A stretch of 64,000 nt of DNA. Origin: Amycolatopsis nalaikhensis (lineage in GTDB: Bacteria > Actinomycetota > Actinomycetes > Mycobacteriales > Pseudonocardiaceae). A program made the position numbers and the translations under genes. Shown one piece after another: positions 43,856-51,627 of the stretch (position 1 is its first letter; each line of letters opens with the position of its first letter). The stretch lies in NCBI RefSeq assembly GCF_030264295.1, contig NZ_CP127173.1, positions 7,137,501 to 7,201,500 on the forward strand, written 5' to 3'. The notes beneath the pieces were generated by a model that saw only the letters and a program-made list of their open reading frames with translations, was not told the origin of the DNA and ran no database searches.

Positions 43856-44592
43856 GCGCGGCCCTGCTCGGCGCGCCACCGTTCGTATTCGGGCCGGGCC
43901 TCGTCCGACAGCGGGTAGTACAGCCGCATGTCGCCGCCTTCGGAGAGCCGGATCCGGGAGAACTCCTCCCATTCCGCGTGTTCCTGGGCGTGCGCCACCA
44001 GAGCGGGGGCGAGCTTGACGGGCACGACGACGGCCCCGTCGTCATCGGCGACGACGATGTCGCCGGGCTCGACGAGCGTGCCCCCGCACGCGACCGGCAC
44101 GTTGACGGCGGCGGGGACGATGTCGGTCTGGGCGTGGAAGTTCGGGGTGGCGCCCCGGATCCACAGGCCCAGCCCGAGCCGCTTGGCCTCGGCGGTGTCG
44201 CGCAGGCACCCGTCGACGACGACGCCGAGACCGCCGCGGCCCTTGAAGTAGGTCAGCATCATTTCGCCGAACACGCCGCTGTTCATGTCGCCGCGCGCGT
44301 CGACGACGATCATGTCGCCGGGCTGGGTGTGGTACATGACGTGCCGGTGCAGCTGCTTTTCCGGTTCTTCGTACTCGTCGACGGGGTAGAGGTCTTCCCG
44401 CTTGGGCAGGAACTGCAGCGTCAGCGCGGGCCCGGCGACGCGGACGCCGGGGGTCACGGAGACGGGGCCGCGGATGAAGGCGCTGCGAATGCCCATGCGG
44501 CTGAGTTCACCACTGGCGGTCGCACTGCCGATGGCGGCGAGAGCCGCACTGAGTTCGGCGGGCGGGCGAACGATGTCGGACGTCTCGACCAC
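43852..44592 (-). CDS. RraA-like protein (HMG/oxaloacetate aldolase family)
   Basis: A 246-residue member of the RraA/4-hydroxy-4-methyl-2-oxoglutarate aldolase family. The metal/pyruvate-binding part reads GVVVDGCLRDTAEAKRLGLG (Arg and Asp ligands) after QPGDMIVVDARGDMNSGVFG, followed by VACGGTLVEPGDIVVADDDG. Such enzymes split 4-hydroxy-2-oxo acids to pyruvate and an aldehyde or decarboxylate oxaloacetate, fitting the last step of a sugar-acid pathway. A GTG at 44592 was chosen because GAGGGAG precedes it; an in-frame GTG farther up would overlap nothing useful. It converges on the dehydratase gene with a 4-base stop overlap. Confidence 0.83.
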   Translation of the reverse strand: MVETSDIVRPPAELSAALAAIGSATASGELSRMGIRSAFIRGPVSVTPGVRVAGPALTLQFLPKREDLYPVDEYEEPEKQLHRHVMYHTQPGDMIVVDARGDMNSGVFGEMMLTYFKGRGGLGVVVDGCLRDTAEAKRLGLGLWIRGATPNFHAQTDIVPAAVNVPVACGGTLVEPGDIVVADDDGAVVVPVKLAPALVAHAQEHAEWEEFSRIRLSEGGDMRLYYPLSDEARPEYERWRAEQGRA

Positions 44593-44639
44593 GTCGGCAG
44601 CTCCCTCGGGTTGGCCCTGACCGGAGATCTCCAAGCCTA

Positions 44640-45044
44640 GTGGGCGAAACCGCTTTCCGCGACGCCCGATGGCGCAAGACGTGGGAACGGGAGCGGGCAC
44701 TGGCAACGGAGGTTTCGCTGCGCTCCCGGATGCGGCACGTGGCCGTGGGGCTCGCGGGTGCCTCCGGTGCGGCGTTGATCGCAGGCCGCTTTCGCGGTGC
44801 TGATCGCGGTCGGGCTCGCGTGAGCCGCCTTCGCCGGGTGGGTCTTGAGCCGCCGCCGTCTGCTGTTCGCGCCCGGGACCGCCCGCTCGCGCTCGCGGTC
44901 AGCGTGGGCACCCGCGTTGTCGGCACGGCGTCGGCCGCGGCCCGGGGGACCACGGCCGAAACGTCGCTCGCCATCGTTCTCCGCCGGTTCGCTGCCGTGC
45001 TGTGCGCGGCGTTGCCGGCCGGGATCGCCCTGCTGATGGCGTGA
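44640..45044 (+). CDS. Doubtful hypothetical ORF between RraA-like and SDR genes
   Basis: The only long ORF in a 474-base stretch (44593-45066) without a clear gene. The 134-residue product is rich in Arg and Ala, has hydrophobic stretches near residues 35-48 and at the C-terminus (AVLCAALPAGIALLMA), and resembles no family I recognise. In another frame, a hydrophobic run AFAVLIAVGLA followed by a stop and then AAFAGWVLSRRRLLF looks like a broken membrane protein. The region may be a decayed gene. Low confidence that anything here is translated. Confidence 0.2.
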   Translation: MGETAFRDARWRKTWERERALATEVSLRSRMRHVAVGLAGASGAALIAGRFRGADRGRARVSRLRRVGLEPPPSAVRARDRPLALAVSVGTRVVGTASAAARGTTAETSLAIVLRRFAAVLCAALPAGIALLMA

Positions 45045-45066
45045 CCACCCCCGGCGCGGCCTTCGG

Positions 45067-45906
45067 TCAGATGCTCCGGTGGGTGCTGACCGCGGCTCGG
45101 AGTTCGGCCAGTTTCGGGGCGAACTCCGCGTCGAGCGCCAGCGGGTCGCGGGCGTTGAGCTCCTGCATCCTCCGGCGTTCCGGGTGCTGGGTGTTGATGT
45201 CGATCAGGCCTTCTTCGAGACCGGCCACGATCTGCGCCACCACCTCGCCGACGGGGCGCAGCCCGTAGCCCAGGTCCGCGCCCGCCTGGGTGGTCGTCAT
45301 CATCGGCGTGTCGACCGGGCCGGGGTAGACCGATGCCACGTGGATTCCGCTGCCGTACAGCTCGCGGCGCAGAGCTTCGCCGAAACGCATCAGACCGGCC
45401 TTCGTCGCCGCGTACGTCGCGTAGAACGGGGTTCCCACCAATGCCGAGGCCGACGAAATGCCGATCACCGCGGCGTTTCCGTGCTCGGCTCCCGCTGCCC
45501 GGAGGTGGGGGAGCGCCGCGCGGGTCGTGAGGATCGGGGCCAGCAGGTTGAGCTCGATCATGGCGCGGATGTCTGCCACGTCGATGTCTTCGAGCGCCGC
45601 CGCCCGGACGTTGCCCGCGTTGTTGATCAGGACGTCCAGGCCGCCGAGTGTCTCGGCCGCTTCCGCGACGACGCGGTCCGGCTCGCCGTCGGCGGTCAGG
45701 TCGGCCGTGATCACGTGCGCCGTTCCGCCGCGCTCGGCGACCAGTGCCGCCGTTTCGGCCAGCGGCTCGGCGCGGCGTCCGGCGAGCGCCAGCGCGCCCT
45801 GCCGGGACGCCAGTTCCAGGGCCAGGGCGCGCCCGATGCCGCTGCCCGCTCCGGTGATCAGGGTGCGGCGTCCGCGCAGGTCCAGCATCTTTGACACAGT
45901 CGTCAT
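45067..45906 (-). CDS. Short-chain dehydrogenase/reductase
   Basis: A 279-residue classical SDR. The cofactor loop is TGAGSGIGRALALELA (near residue 18), NNAGN follows, and the catalytic triad is present: Ser in IGISSASALVG, Tyr and Lys in YATYAATKAGL. The C-terminus has a helical extension (ERRRMQELNARDPLAL). It is divergent from a TetR regulator with a palindrome between them, and the regulator probably represses it. ATG 45906 was taken; a second ATG at 45888 (MLDLRG) is also usable. Substrate unknown. Confidence 0.88.
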   Translation of the reverse strand: MTTVSKMLDLRGRRTLITGAGSGIGRALALELASRQGALALAGRRAEPLAETAALVAERGGTAHVITADLTADGEPDRVVAEAAETLGGLDVLINNAGNVRAAALEDIDVADIRAMIELNLLAPILTTRAALPHLRAAGAEHGNAAVIGISSASALVGTPFYATYAATKAGLMRFGEALRRELYGSGIHVASVYPGPVDTPMMTTTQAGADLGYGLRPVGEVVAQIVAGLEEGLIDINTQHPERRRMQELNARDPLALDAEFAPKLAELRAAVSTHRSI

Positions 45907-45925
45907 AAATGGCAATCTAGCCGGT

Positions 45926-45945
45926 CTTTGGCAGCTCTGTCAAAG
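45926..45945. promoter_or_regulatory. TetR-type operator between SDR and TetR genes
   Basis: CTTTGGCA (45926-45933) and TGTCAAAG (45938-45945) are inverted arms, 7 of 8 matching, with a 4-base spacer. A further half site, CTTTGACA, lies in the start of the SDR gene near 45890. It sits in the 57-base divergent region, a position fitting control of both genes. Confidence 0.6.
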
Positions 45946-45963
45946 ATGGGGTAGGCTGACGAC

Positions 45964-46536
45964 GTGGCGGGTAAGCGGCAGTTCGACGAGCAGCGCACGC
46001 TCGAGCTGGCCAGGGACGTCTTCTGGGTGAAGGGCTACGGCGCGACGTCCATTCAGGACATCGCGAACGCCTCGGGCGTCCTGCGCGGCTCGCTCTACAA
46101 CGCCTACCAGGACAAGGAAACCCTCTTCCTGCAGGTGTTCGAGGGGTATGCCCGCGACTTCCTCGCCGAGGCCGCCCGCGTGCTCGCCGACCCGGACGCC
46201 GGCCGTGCCCTGCGGGAGTTCTTCGACTTCACCATCGCGTCCATGACCGCGGGTGAACCCGCGCGCGGCTGCCTGACGACCAAGACGGCGATCGACTCCC
46301 GAGCGGACGACGACCGGATCCGCGCGGCGTTGCGCGATCTGCTCGACCGGCTGGAAGAGCTCGTCCGGGACCGGCTGTCCACTGAGGAGAACAGGCTCAC
46401 CCTCCCCGCGCCCGAGGCGGCGCGCGTGCTGGTCACCATGACCCGGGGCATCGTGGTGATGGAACGCGTCTACCAGGACCCGGAACGGCTCAAAGCCACC
46501 GCGCGGTCACTGATCGACGTCGTCCTGCCGTCCTAG
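45964..46536 (+). CDS. TetR family transcriptional regulator
   Basis: A 190-residue TetR protein. The N-terminal DNA-binding domain reads ELARDVFWVKGYGATSIQD and IANASGVLRGSLYNAYQDKE. The C-terminal domain resembles the TetR_C type of AcrR/YcdC-like regulators (ARGCLTTKTAIDSRADDDRI). The GTG at 45964 is the only good start. Its TAG stop lies inside the CTAG duplicated by the IS5-family insertion, so the coding sequence was kept intact despite the insertion at its last codon. Confidence 0.87.
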   Translation: MAGKRQFDEQRTLELARDVFWVKGYGATSIQDIANASGVLRGSLYNAYQDKETLFLQVFEGYARDFLAEAARVLADPDAGRALREFFDFTIASMTAGEPARGCLTTKTAIDSRADDDRIRAALRDLLDRLEELVRDRLSTEENRLTLPAPEAARVLVTMTRGIVVMERVYQDPERLKATARSLIDVVLPS

Positions 46537-46594
46537 GGCCTGTGGACCGCCCCGGGTTGGTTGGAGGCTCTGATACCTGGAAAGGTGAGGAGCT

Positions 46595-46912
46595 ATGGCA
46601 CCACCGAGGAAATACTCGTCTGAGCTGCGGGAACGTGCGGTCCGGATGGTCTTTGAGCTACGTGAGCAGGGCGAGCGGACGGGTGTGATCGCTCGGGTCG
46701 CTGACCAGCTTGGTGTGCATCGGGAGGCGTTGCGGACCTGGGTGCGGCAGGCCGAGGTCGATGGTGGGAAGCGGCCCGGTACGTCGACAAGTGATATCCA
46801 GCGGATCGCTGAGCTGGAGCGGGAGAATCGTGAACTGCGACGGGCGAACGAGATCCTGAAGGCCGCGTCGGCGTTTTTCGCCCGGGAACTCGACCCGAAA
46901 CCGCCGCGCTAG
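46595..46912 (+). CDS. IS3-family transposase OrfA
   Basis: A 105-residue DNA-binding protein. A homeodomain-like helix-turn-helix (SSELRERAVRMVFELRE, then IARVADQLGVHREALRTWVR) is followed by a leucine-zipper coiled coil (IAELERENRELRRANEIL) used for dimerisation with the transposase. It ends AFFARELDPKPPR. The -1 frame opens at 46831, so a programmed -1 shift in the T5 run of GCGTTTTTCGCC (near 46873) can produce the OrfAB transposase, as in other IS3 elements. Confidence 0.93.
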   Translation: MAPPRKYSSELRERAVRMVFELREQGERTGVIARVADQLGVHREALRTWVRQAEVDGGKRPGTSTSDIQRIAELERENRELRRANEILKAASAFFARELDPKPPR

Positions 46913-46965
46913 TCGAGTTCATCGATACCCACCGGGATCAGTTCGGTGTCGAGCCGATCTGTGCC

Positions 46966-47814
46966 GTGCTGGAGGTGTCGCCGTCGACGTATTGGGCGGC
47001 GAAGAAACGGGAGTCGGCCCCGTCTGCTCGCGCGGTCCGGGACGAATGGCTGAAGAAGGAGATTCTGCGGGTGTGGCATGGGCCGGGGCGTGGCCTGTAC
47101 GGGGCACGGAAGGTATGGCGCCAGCTCGGTCGGGACGGTGTCGAGGTGGCGCGGTGCACGGTCGAGCGGCTGATGCGCGAGCTGGGTATCAGCGGGGTGA
47201 CTGCGCCCCGTAAGCGGCCACGGACCACCATCCCGGCTGCGGACAGGCCAGGTGACCTGCTTGAACGTGACTTCACCGCGGACGCGCCGGACCAGCGGTG
47301 GGTCGCCGACATCACCTACGTCGCCACCGCGGCCGGCTGGGCGTACACCGCGTTCGTCCAGGACCTGTACTCCCGGCGGATCCTCGGCTGGCAGGTCGCC
47401 GATCACCTGGGTGCCGACCTCGCGCTCGACGCTCTGGAGATGGCAATCTGGGCACGTGGAGGCAGTTCCGGAGGCGGTATTGACGGTCTTGTTCACCATT
47501 CCGATAGAGGCGTTCAATATACCTCCATTCGCTACGCCGAGCGGCTTGATCAGATCGGCGCGGCGCGTTCGGTGGGCAGCACAGGAGATTCCTATGACAA
47601 TGCCGCAGCCGAATCGCTCAACAGTCTCTACAAGAAGGAGCTCATCGACTACCGAGGCGACTGGGAGAACACCACGGACGTGACGCTGGCCACCATGGAA
47701 TGGGTTGCCTGGTACAACAGGGAACGGCTACATTCTTTCTGCGGGAACACCCCTCCGGCTGAGTACGAGGAGACGTTCCGCGCCACGGCCACTGAGTCTG
47801 GCGCAGTGGTCTAG
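46966..47814 (+). CDS. IS3-family transposase OrfB (rve/DDE integrase domain)
   Basis: The 282-residue listed part starts at MLEVSPSTYW, but the frame is open from 46831 and the natural product is probably made by -1 frameshift from orfA (EFIDTHRDQFGVEPICAVLE precedes it). It has the HTH_21 segment YGARKVWRQLGRDG and the DDE catalytic core: Asp in WVADITYVAT, Asp in LVHHSDRGVQYTS, and Glu in AAAESLNSLYKKEL with the YNRERLHS motif following. All three acids are present, so the element may still be active. Confidence 0.93.
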   Translation: MLEVSPSTYWAAKKRESAPSARAVRDEWLKKEILRVWHGPGRGLYGARKVWRQLGRDGVEVARCTVERLMRELGISGVTAPRKRPRTTIPAADRPGDLLERDFTADAPDQRWVADITYVATAAGWAYTAFVQDLYSRRILGWQVADHLGADLALDALEMAIWARGGSSGGGIDGLVHHSDRGVQYTSIRYAERLDQIGAARSVGSTGDSYDNAAAESLNSLYKKELIDYRGDWENTTDVTLATMEWVAWYNRERLHSFCGNTPPAEYEETFRATATESGAVV

Positions 47815-47972
47815 AACCAACTCAACCGGCCTCCAACATCACCGGGGCGGTCCACTGTATCGAAGTCGTCTCGGGCTGGTTGAGCTGGTGTTGGGCGTGT
47901 CGGTGGCCGACATGGGTGAGGTCTCCGGTAGGTGGTTCGTCGACCAAGAAGAACCTGAACACCGGAGACCTC

Positions 47973-48865
47973 GTGGACACCCTAGCGGTGACGAGGCGGT
48001 TCGACCTGACCGACGAGCAGTGGGCGGCGCTGGAGCCGTTGCTGCCCGTGCCGTCACGGCCGGGTCGGCCGTCGTTGTGGAGCAGACGGCAGTTGATCGA
48101 CGGGATCCGGTGGCGGGTGCGCACCGGCGCGCCGTGGCGGGACATGCCCGAGGGATATGGGTCCTGGGCAGCGGCTTATGGCCTGTTTCGGCGCTGGCAA
48201 CGGGCTGGTGTCTGGCAGCAGATTCTGACCGCGTTGCAGGCTCTGGCCGAGGCGGCAGGGCGGATCACGTGGGATGTCAGCGTGGATTCCACGATCGCGC
48301 GGGCGCATCAGCATGCGGCGGGTGCGCGGAAAAGGGGGATCTGCAGGCCGAGCCACCGGGCGGGGTCACCGTCGAGCCGGAGGATCATGCGTTGGGCCGG
48401 TCGCGGGGCGGCTTGACCACGAAAGTGCATCTGGGGTGTGAGCAGGGGCAGAAGCCGTTGTCGATCGTGCTGACCGCCGGCCAGCGTGGCGACAGCCCGC
48501 AGTTCATTCCGGTCCTGGCCGGGATCCGGGTGCCCCGACCGGCCGGTGGGCGGCCGCGGACACGTCCTGATCGGGTCCTTGCGGACAAGGCCTACACCTC
48601 GAAAGCCAACCGTGCTCACCTGCGCGGTCGCGGGATCAAGGCGACCATTCCGAGCAAGACCGACCAGGATGCGCATCGCAAGGCCAAGGGGTCGAAGGGC
48701 GGCCGGCCACCGGCCTTCGACCCCGAAATCTACAAGCAGCGGCACGCGGTCGAGTGCGGCATCAACCGACTCAAACGCCACCGTGGGGTGGCCACCCGCT
48801 ACGACAAACTCGCCGTCCGCTACGAAGCCACCGTCCACGTCGCCGCGATCAACGAATGGCTCTGA
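47973..48865 (+). CDS. IS5-family transposase, programmed -1 frameshift
   Basis: Two frames form one DDE_Tnp_1-type transposase. The first (47973-48416, GTG start after GGAG) carries the DUF4096 helix-turn-helix LTDEQWAALEPLLP, RWRVRTGAPWRDMPE and the first Asp in VSVDSTIARAH. The second (ending 48865) carries KVHLGCEQGQKPLS, the second Asp in VLADKAYTSK and Glu in AVECGINRLKRHRG. They overlap at AAAAGGGGG (48330-48338), a slippery run at the place where IS427-group elements shift by -1. The joined product is about 300 residues. Catalytic acids are all present, but the split left repeat should limit mobility. Confidence 0.85.
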
Positions 48866-48973
48866 CCCACTTCGATACACGCCCTAGGCCGGGCCGCGCG
48901 ACGTCCGGATTCGAGGGGTTCCCGGCCGGACGAAGGCGGTGCCACCCGTCGCCCGGCGCGCAGCATCGAAACC

Positions 48974-49837
48974 ATGGAACTCGGTATCGCACTCCCCACC
49001 GCCGGGCCGCAGACCTCACCGGAAACCCTGGTCAAGGTCGCCCGGGAGGCCGAACGGCTCGGTTACGCCGCACTCTGGACGTTCGAACGCGTCCTGCGCC
49101 CGCTCGAAAGGTCGTGCTGTGGACCGGCGGTGAACCCGCGCTGGTCCCGGAGTTCTACGCCTCGACGTACGAGCCGCTGGCGACGCTGGACTACCTCGCC
49201 GCCGTGACCGAGCGGATCAAGCTCGGCACCGCGGTCCTGGTGGCGCCGCTGCACGTGCCCGTGGTGCTCGCCCGCCGCCTCGCCACCCTGGACCGGCTCA
49301 GCGGCGGCCGGGTCGTCGCCGGACTGGGCCAGGGCTGGCAGACCCAGGAGTTCGAGACGGCGAACGTGCCCGCTTCCCGCAAGGGCGCTCGCACCGAAGA
49401 GTTCATCACCGCGATGCGCGCCGCGTGGGGCCCGGACCCGGTGCGGCACGAGGGGGAGTTCTACCGGATCGCGCCGTCGGAGGTGAACCCCAAGCCGGTG
49501 CAGGCGCGCATTCCGGTCCTGCTGGCGGCGAACTCGCCCGCGGCCGTCCGGCGCGCCGCCCGGATTTCGGACGGCCTCATCCCGATCACCTCCTCGGCGG
49601 AGGAACTGCGCGGCATCGTCGCCACGTTCCACGACGCCGCCCGGGAAGCGGGCCGCGACCCCCGCGACCTCGTGGTCGTCAACCAGGTGCCGTGGCGGGG
49701 CCACGCAGGTGTACCTCGCCGGTGGGCAGGGGCTCGGCCTCGGCGAGGGCCTGCGAGGCTCCGATGTGGACGGATGGCTGGAGCTGCTCGGCGAGGTGAT
49801 CGAGGCCGCCGCGCGCCTCGGCGTCCTGGAGCCGTGA
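48974..49837 (+). pseudogene. LLM class (F420/FMN-dependent) oxidoreductase, two frame breaks
   Basis: Fragments of one luciferase-like oxidoreductase in three frames. Frame 1 from ATG 48974: MELGIALPTAGPQTSPETLV and REAERLGYAALWTFER. After a break near 49113 (one base missing): VVLWTGGEPALVPEFYAST, ERIKLGTAVLVAPLHVP, LDRLSGGRVVAGLGQGWQT and PAAVRRAARISDGLIP, all normal for the family (LLM, TIGR03619-like layout). After a second break near 49703 the only continuation is DVDGWLELLGEVIEAAARLG to the stop at 49837. The last segment does not resemble the usual LLM end well, so an internal change beyond a single base is possible. It lies 87 bases after the IS5 element. Confidence 0.7.
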
Positions 49838-49852
49838 GGAAGACGCCGCCGG

Positions 49853-51064
49853 TCACTCGAGCCGGGCGCCGCGGCGCCAGATCGCCCGGGTGCTGAGCGT
49901 GTCGCCGATGTTCGTCGTCGGGTCGCCGTCCACCAGGAGCACGTCGGCGCGGAGGCCCTCGGCGATCCGGCCCCGGTCGGTCAGGCCGAATCGGCGCGCG
50001 GTGGTCGCCGTCGCGGCGCGCAACGCCTGGGACGGCGTCAGGCCCGCCGCCACCAGGTACTGCAGCTCTTGGTGCAGGCTCGCTCCGTGGGCCAAGCCGC
50101 CGAAGAACGTCTCGGCCATCGACGCGTCCGTGCCGGCCAGCAGGTCCACGCCCGCCTCGGCCAGTGCCCGTACCGTCGCCAGGACGTCGTCGAGCCTGCC
50201 CTGCGGGTAGCGGTTGTAGCTGGACCGCAGGGTTTTCTCCCACTTGTCGTCGAGGCGGCGGGCGACCCGGGGGTCGTCGGCGAGGTCGCCGCCGGTGATG
50301 CCCATCATCGACGCGTCGAGGCAGACGCACGGCACGACGAACATCCCCGCCTCGGCGATCAGGTCCACGATCTCCGTGATGTGCGGGCGATCCATGAACA
50401 CGTGGACGAGCCCGTCGACCCCGGCTTCGACGGCCATGCGGGTGGCCTCGAGGGTCAGCGTGTGCGCCACGGTGAGGGCACCGTACTTCTTGGCCTCGGC
50501 CACCCCGGCGTCGAGCGTGGCCTGGTCGAGCATCGGCAGGCCGGGGTGACCCTCGACGCTCCCGTCGTCGATCATGAACTTGATGTAGTCGGACCCGCGC
50601 GCCAGGAGCTGCGGGACGTACGCGGCCGCCTCTTCCGGGGTCGTCGAAAACGGCATCAGGGGCAGCACCGGCGGCAGGTCGCCCGCCGGGCGGAAGCCTT
50701 CGGGCATGAGCTCGCTCGGGTGGCCGCCGGGCGGGGTGATGCCGAAGCCCGCCGACCGGACGTCGGCGACCGTGTCGTCCTCGGTGATGTGCGCCCGGTT
50801 CTCGCGCGTGTTCATGCCCTGCATCTCCAGCTCGGTGGTGACGCCGAACCGCAGGGCCAGTGCCAGTGAGCCGGGGGCGGAGTGGACGTGCGCGTCGATC
50901 AGCCCGGGCAGCAGCGTCGCGCCCCGGCCGTCGACGACCTCGGCGCCTTCGGGCGCTTCGCCGCCGACCGCGCGGATCTTGCGGCCGTCGAGGACGACGG
51001 TCCGCACTCCCAGCGTCTTCTCTCCGTCGAACACCCGGGCGCCGGTGATGGCGGTGGTGGCCAT
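49853..51064 (-). CDS. Amidohydrolase family protein (imidazolonepropionase-like)
   Basis: A 403-residue metal-dependent hydrolase. The N-terminal beta-sandwich reads ITGARVFDGEKTLGVRTVVL, followed by the HxH metal site LPGLIDAHVHSAPG, a probable carboxylated lysine in DYIKFMIDDG, His in VAHTLTLEATR and GLVHVF, and Asp in LLAGTDAS. The family includes imidazolonepropionase-like and prolidase-like enzymes acting on cyclic amides or carbamates. It is divergent from a MarR regulator with repeated TATGCA half sites between them, so substrate-dependent derepression is likely. No signal peptide. Confidence 0.87.
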   Translation of the reverse strand: MATTAITGARVFDGEKTLGVRTVVLDGRKIRAVGGEAPEGAEVVDGRGATLLPGLIDAHVHSAPGSLALALRFGVTTELEMQGMNTRENRAHITEDDTVADVRSAGFGITPPGGHPSELMPEGFRPAGDLPPVLPLMPFSTTPEEAAAYVPQLLARGSDYIKFMIDDGSVEGHPGLPMLDQATLDAGVAEAKKYGALTVAHTLTLEATRMAVEAGVDGLVHVFMDRPHITEIVDLIAEAGMFVVPCVCLDASMMGITGGDLADDPRVARRLDDKWEKTLRSSYNRYPQGRLDDVLATVRALAEAGVDLLAGTDASMAETFFGGLAHGASLHQELQYLVAAGLTPSQALRAATATTARRFGLTDRGRIAEGLRADVLLVDGDPTTNIGDTLSTRAIWRRGARLE

Positions 51065-51092
51065 GGTGGTCTCGCTCTCTCGCTCGCAGTTA

Positions 51093-51128
51093 CATACCTG
51101 ATGCTATGCAGTTTACGATTGGTATGCA
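51093..51128. promoter_or_regulatory. MarR-type operator region
   Basis: CATACC (51093-51098) and GGTATG (51121-51126) are inverted arms, and TATGCA occurs at 51105-51110 and 51123-51128, 18 bases apart. The region is AT-richer than its surroundings and covers most of the 91-base gap between the amidohydrolase and MarR genes, so it likely carries both promoters. Confidence 0.45.
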
Positions 51129-51155
51129 AATGCCGGGAGTACTACGATCCCGGAG

Positions 51156-51599
51156 GTGAGCAGTGACGACGAACTGCTGGACCAGATCGGCCCGGCCCTG
51201 TCCCGGCTGCGCCGGCGCACCCCGGCGTCGGGGCGCGACCTGTCCCGCAACCTGGTGCTGAACGTGGTCGCCGACGCCCCGGGCGAGATGACGGTCGGCG
51301 GGCTCGCCGCGGAGATGGGCGTCGCGCAGCCGGTGGCCAGCCGGACCGTCGCGGCCTGCATCGCCGACGGCTTGCTGCGGCGAGCGGCTTCCCAGGCCGA
51401 CGGCCGCCGGACGGTGCTCGAGCTCACCGAGCAGGGCGAGGCCGAGCGGACCCGGTTCGCCACCGAGCAGCGCGCGGCCTTCGAAGACATCACCGCCGGG
51501 TGGCCGAAGGAGGAACGCGCCCAGTTCGCGCGGCTCCTCGTCCGCTACACCACCGACGCCGGCGCGTGGTCCCGCCGCCGGGCCGTGAACGAGCGCTGA
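51156..51599 (+). CDS. MarR family transcriptional regulator
   Basis: A 147-residue winged-helix regulator. The DNA-binding part reads MTVGGLAAEMGVAQPVASRT (about residues 48-67), and the wing contains ADGRRTVLELTEQGEAE. A GTG at 51156 is the first usable start; its Shine-Dalgarno match is too close (GGAG at 51152), so translation may be leaderless. It is divergent from the amidohydrolase, its probable target, and ends 28 bases before a convergent membrane-protein gene. Confidence 0.87.
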   Translation: MSSDDELLDQIGPALSRLRRRTPASGRDLSRNLVLNVVADAPGEMTVGGLAAEMGVAQPVASRTVAACIADGLLRRAASQADGRRTVLELTEQGEAERTRFATEQRAAFEDITAGWPKEERAQFARLLVRYTTDAGAWSRRRAVNER

Positions 51600-51627
51600 C
51601 GGACGACCCTCCGGTCGCGGGTGTACC

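Larger units (their letters stand above)
46543..47854 (+). mobile_element. IS3-family insertion sequence, complete
   Basis: Imperfect 26-base terminal inverted repeats lie at 46543-46568 and 47829-47854; 22 of 26 bases match, beginning TGGACCGCCCCGG and ending TTGGAGGC. CTG occurs on both sides (46540-46542 and 47855-47857), a 3-base target duplication typical of IS3. The element is 1312 bp, with orfA and orfB in overlapping frames. It is inserted in the left inverted repeat of the IS5-family element, so it is the younger insertion. Confidence 0.92.
46537..48883 (+). mobile_element. IS5-family (IS427-like) element, interrupted by an IS3-family element
   Basis: The right end (48869-48883) read in reverse is GGCGTGTATCGAAGT. 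The left end is GGCCTG (46537-46542) continued by TATCGAAGT at 47858-47866 once the IS3 element and its 3-base duplication are removed: 14 of 15 bases match. CTAG flanks both sides (46533-46536 and 48884-48887), the YTAR-type target duplication of IS5 elements. Without the insertion the element is ~1032 bp. It landed in the stop codon of the TetR gene. Its transposase (47973-48865) uses a frameshift. Confidence 0.85.

Noticed and set aside
47973..48865. Frameshift in the IS5 transposase as another sequencing error
   Set aside because: The two frames meet at an A4G5 slippery run, the expected place for programmed -1 frameshifting in this IS group.
46543..48883. Composite transposon or mobilised gene cassette formed by the two IS elements
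   Set aside because: No passenger gene lies between them; the repeats show one element simply inserted in the other.
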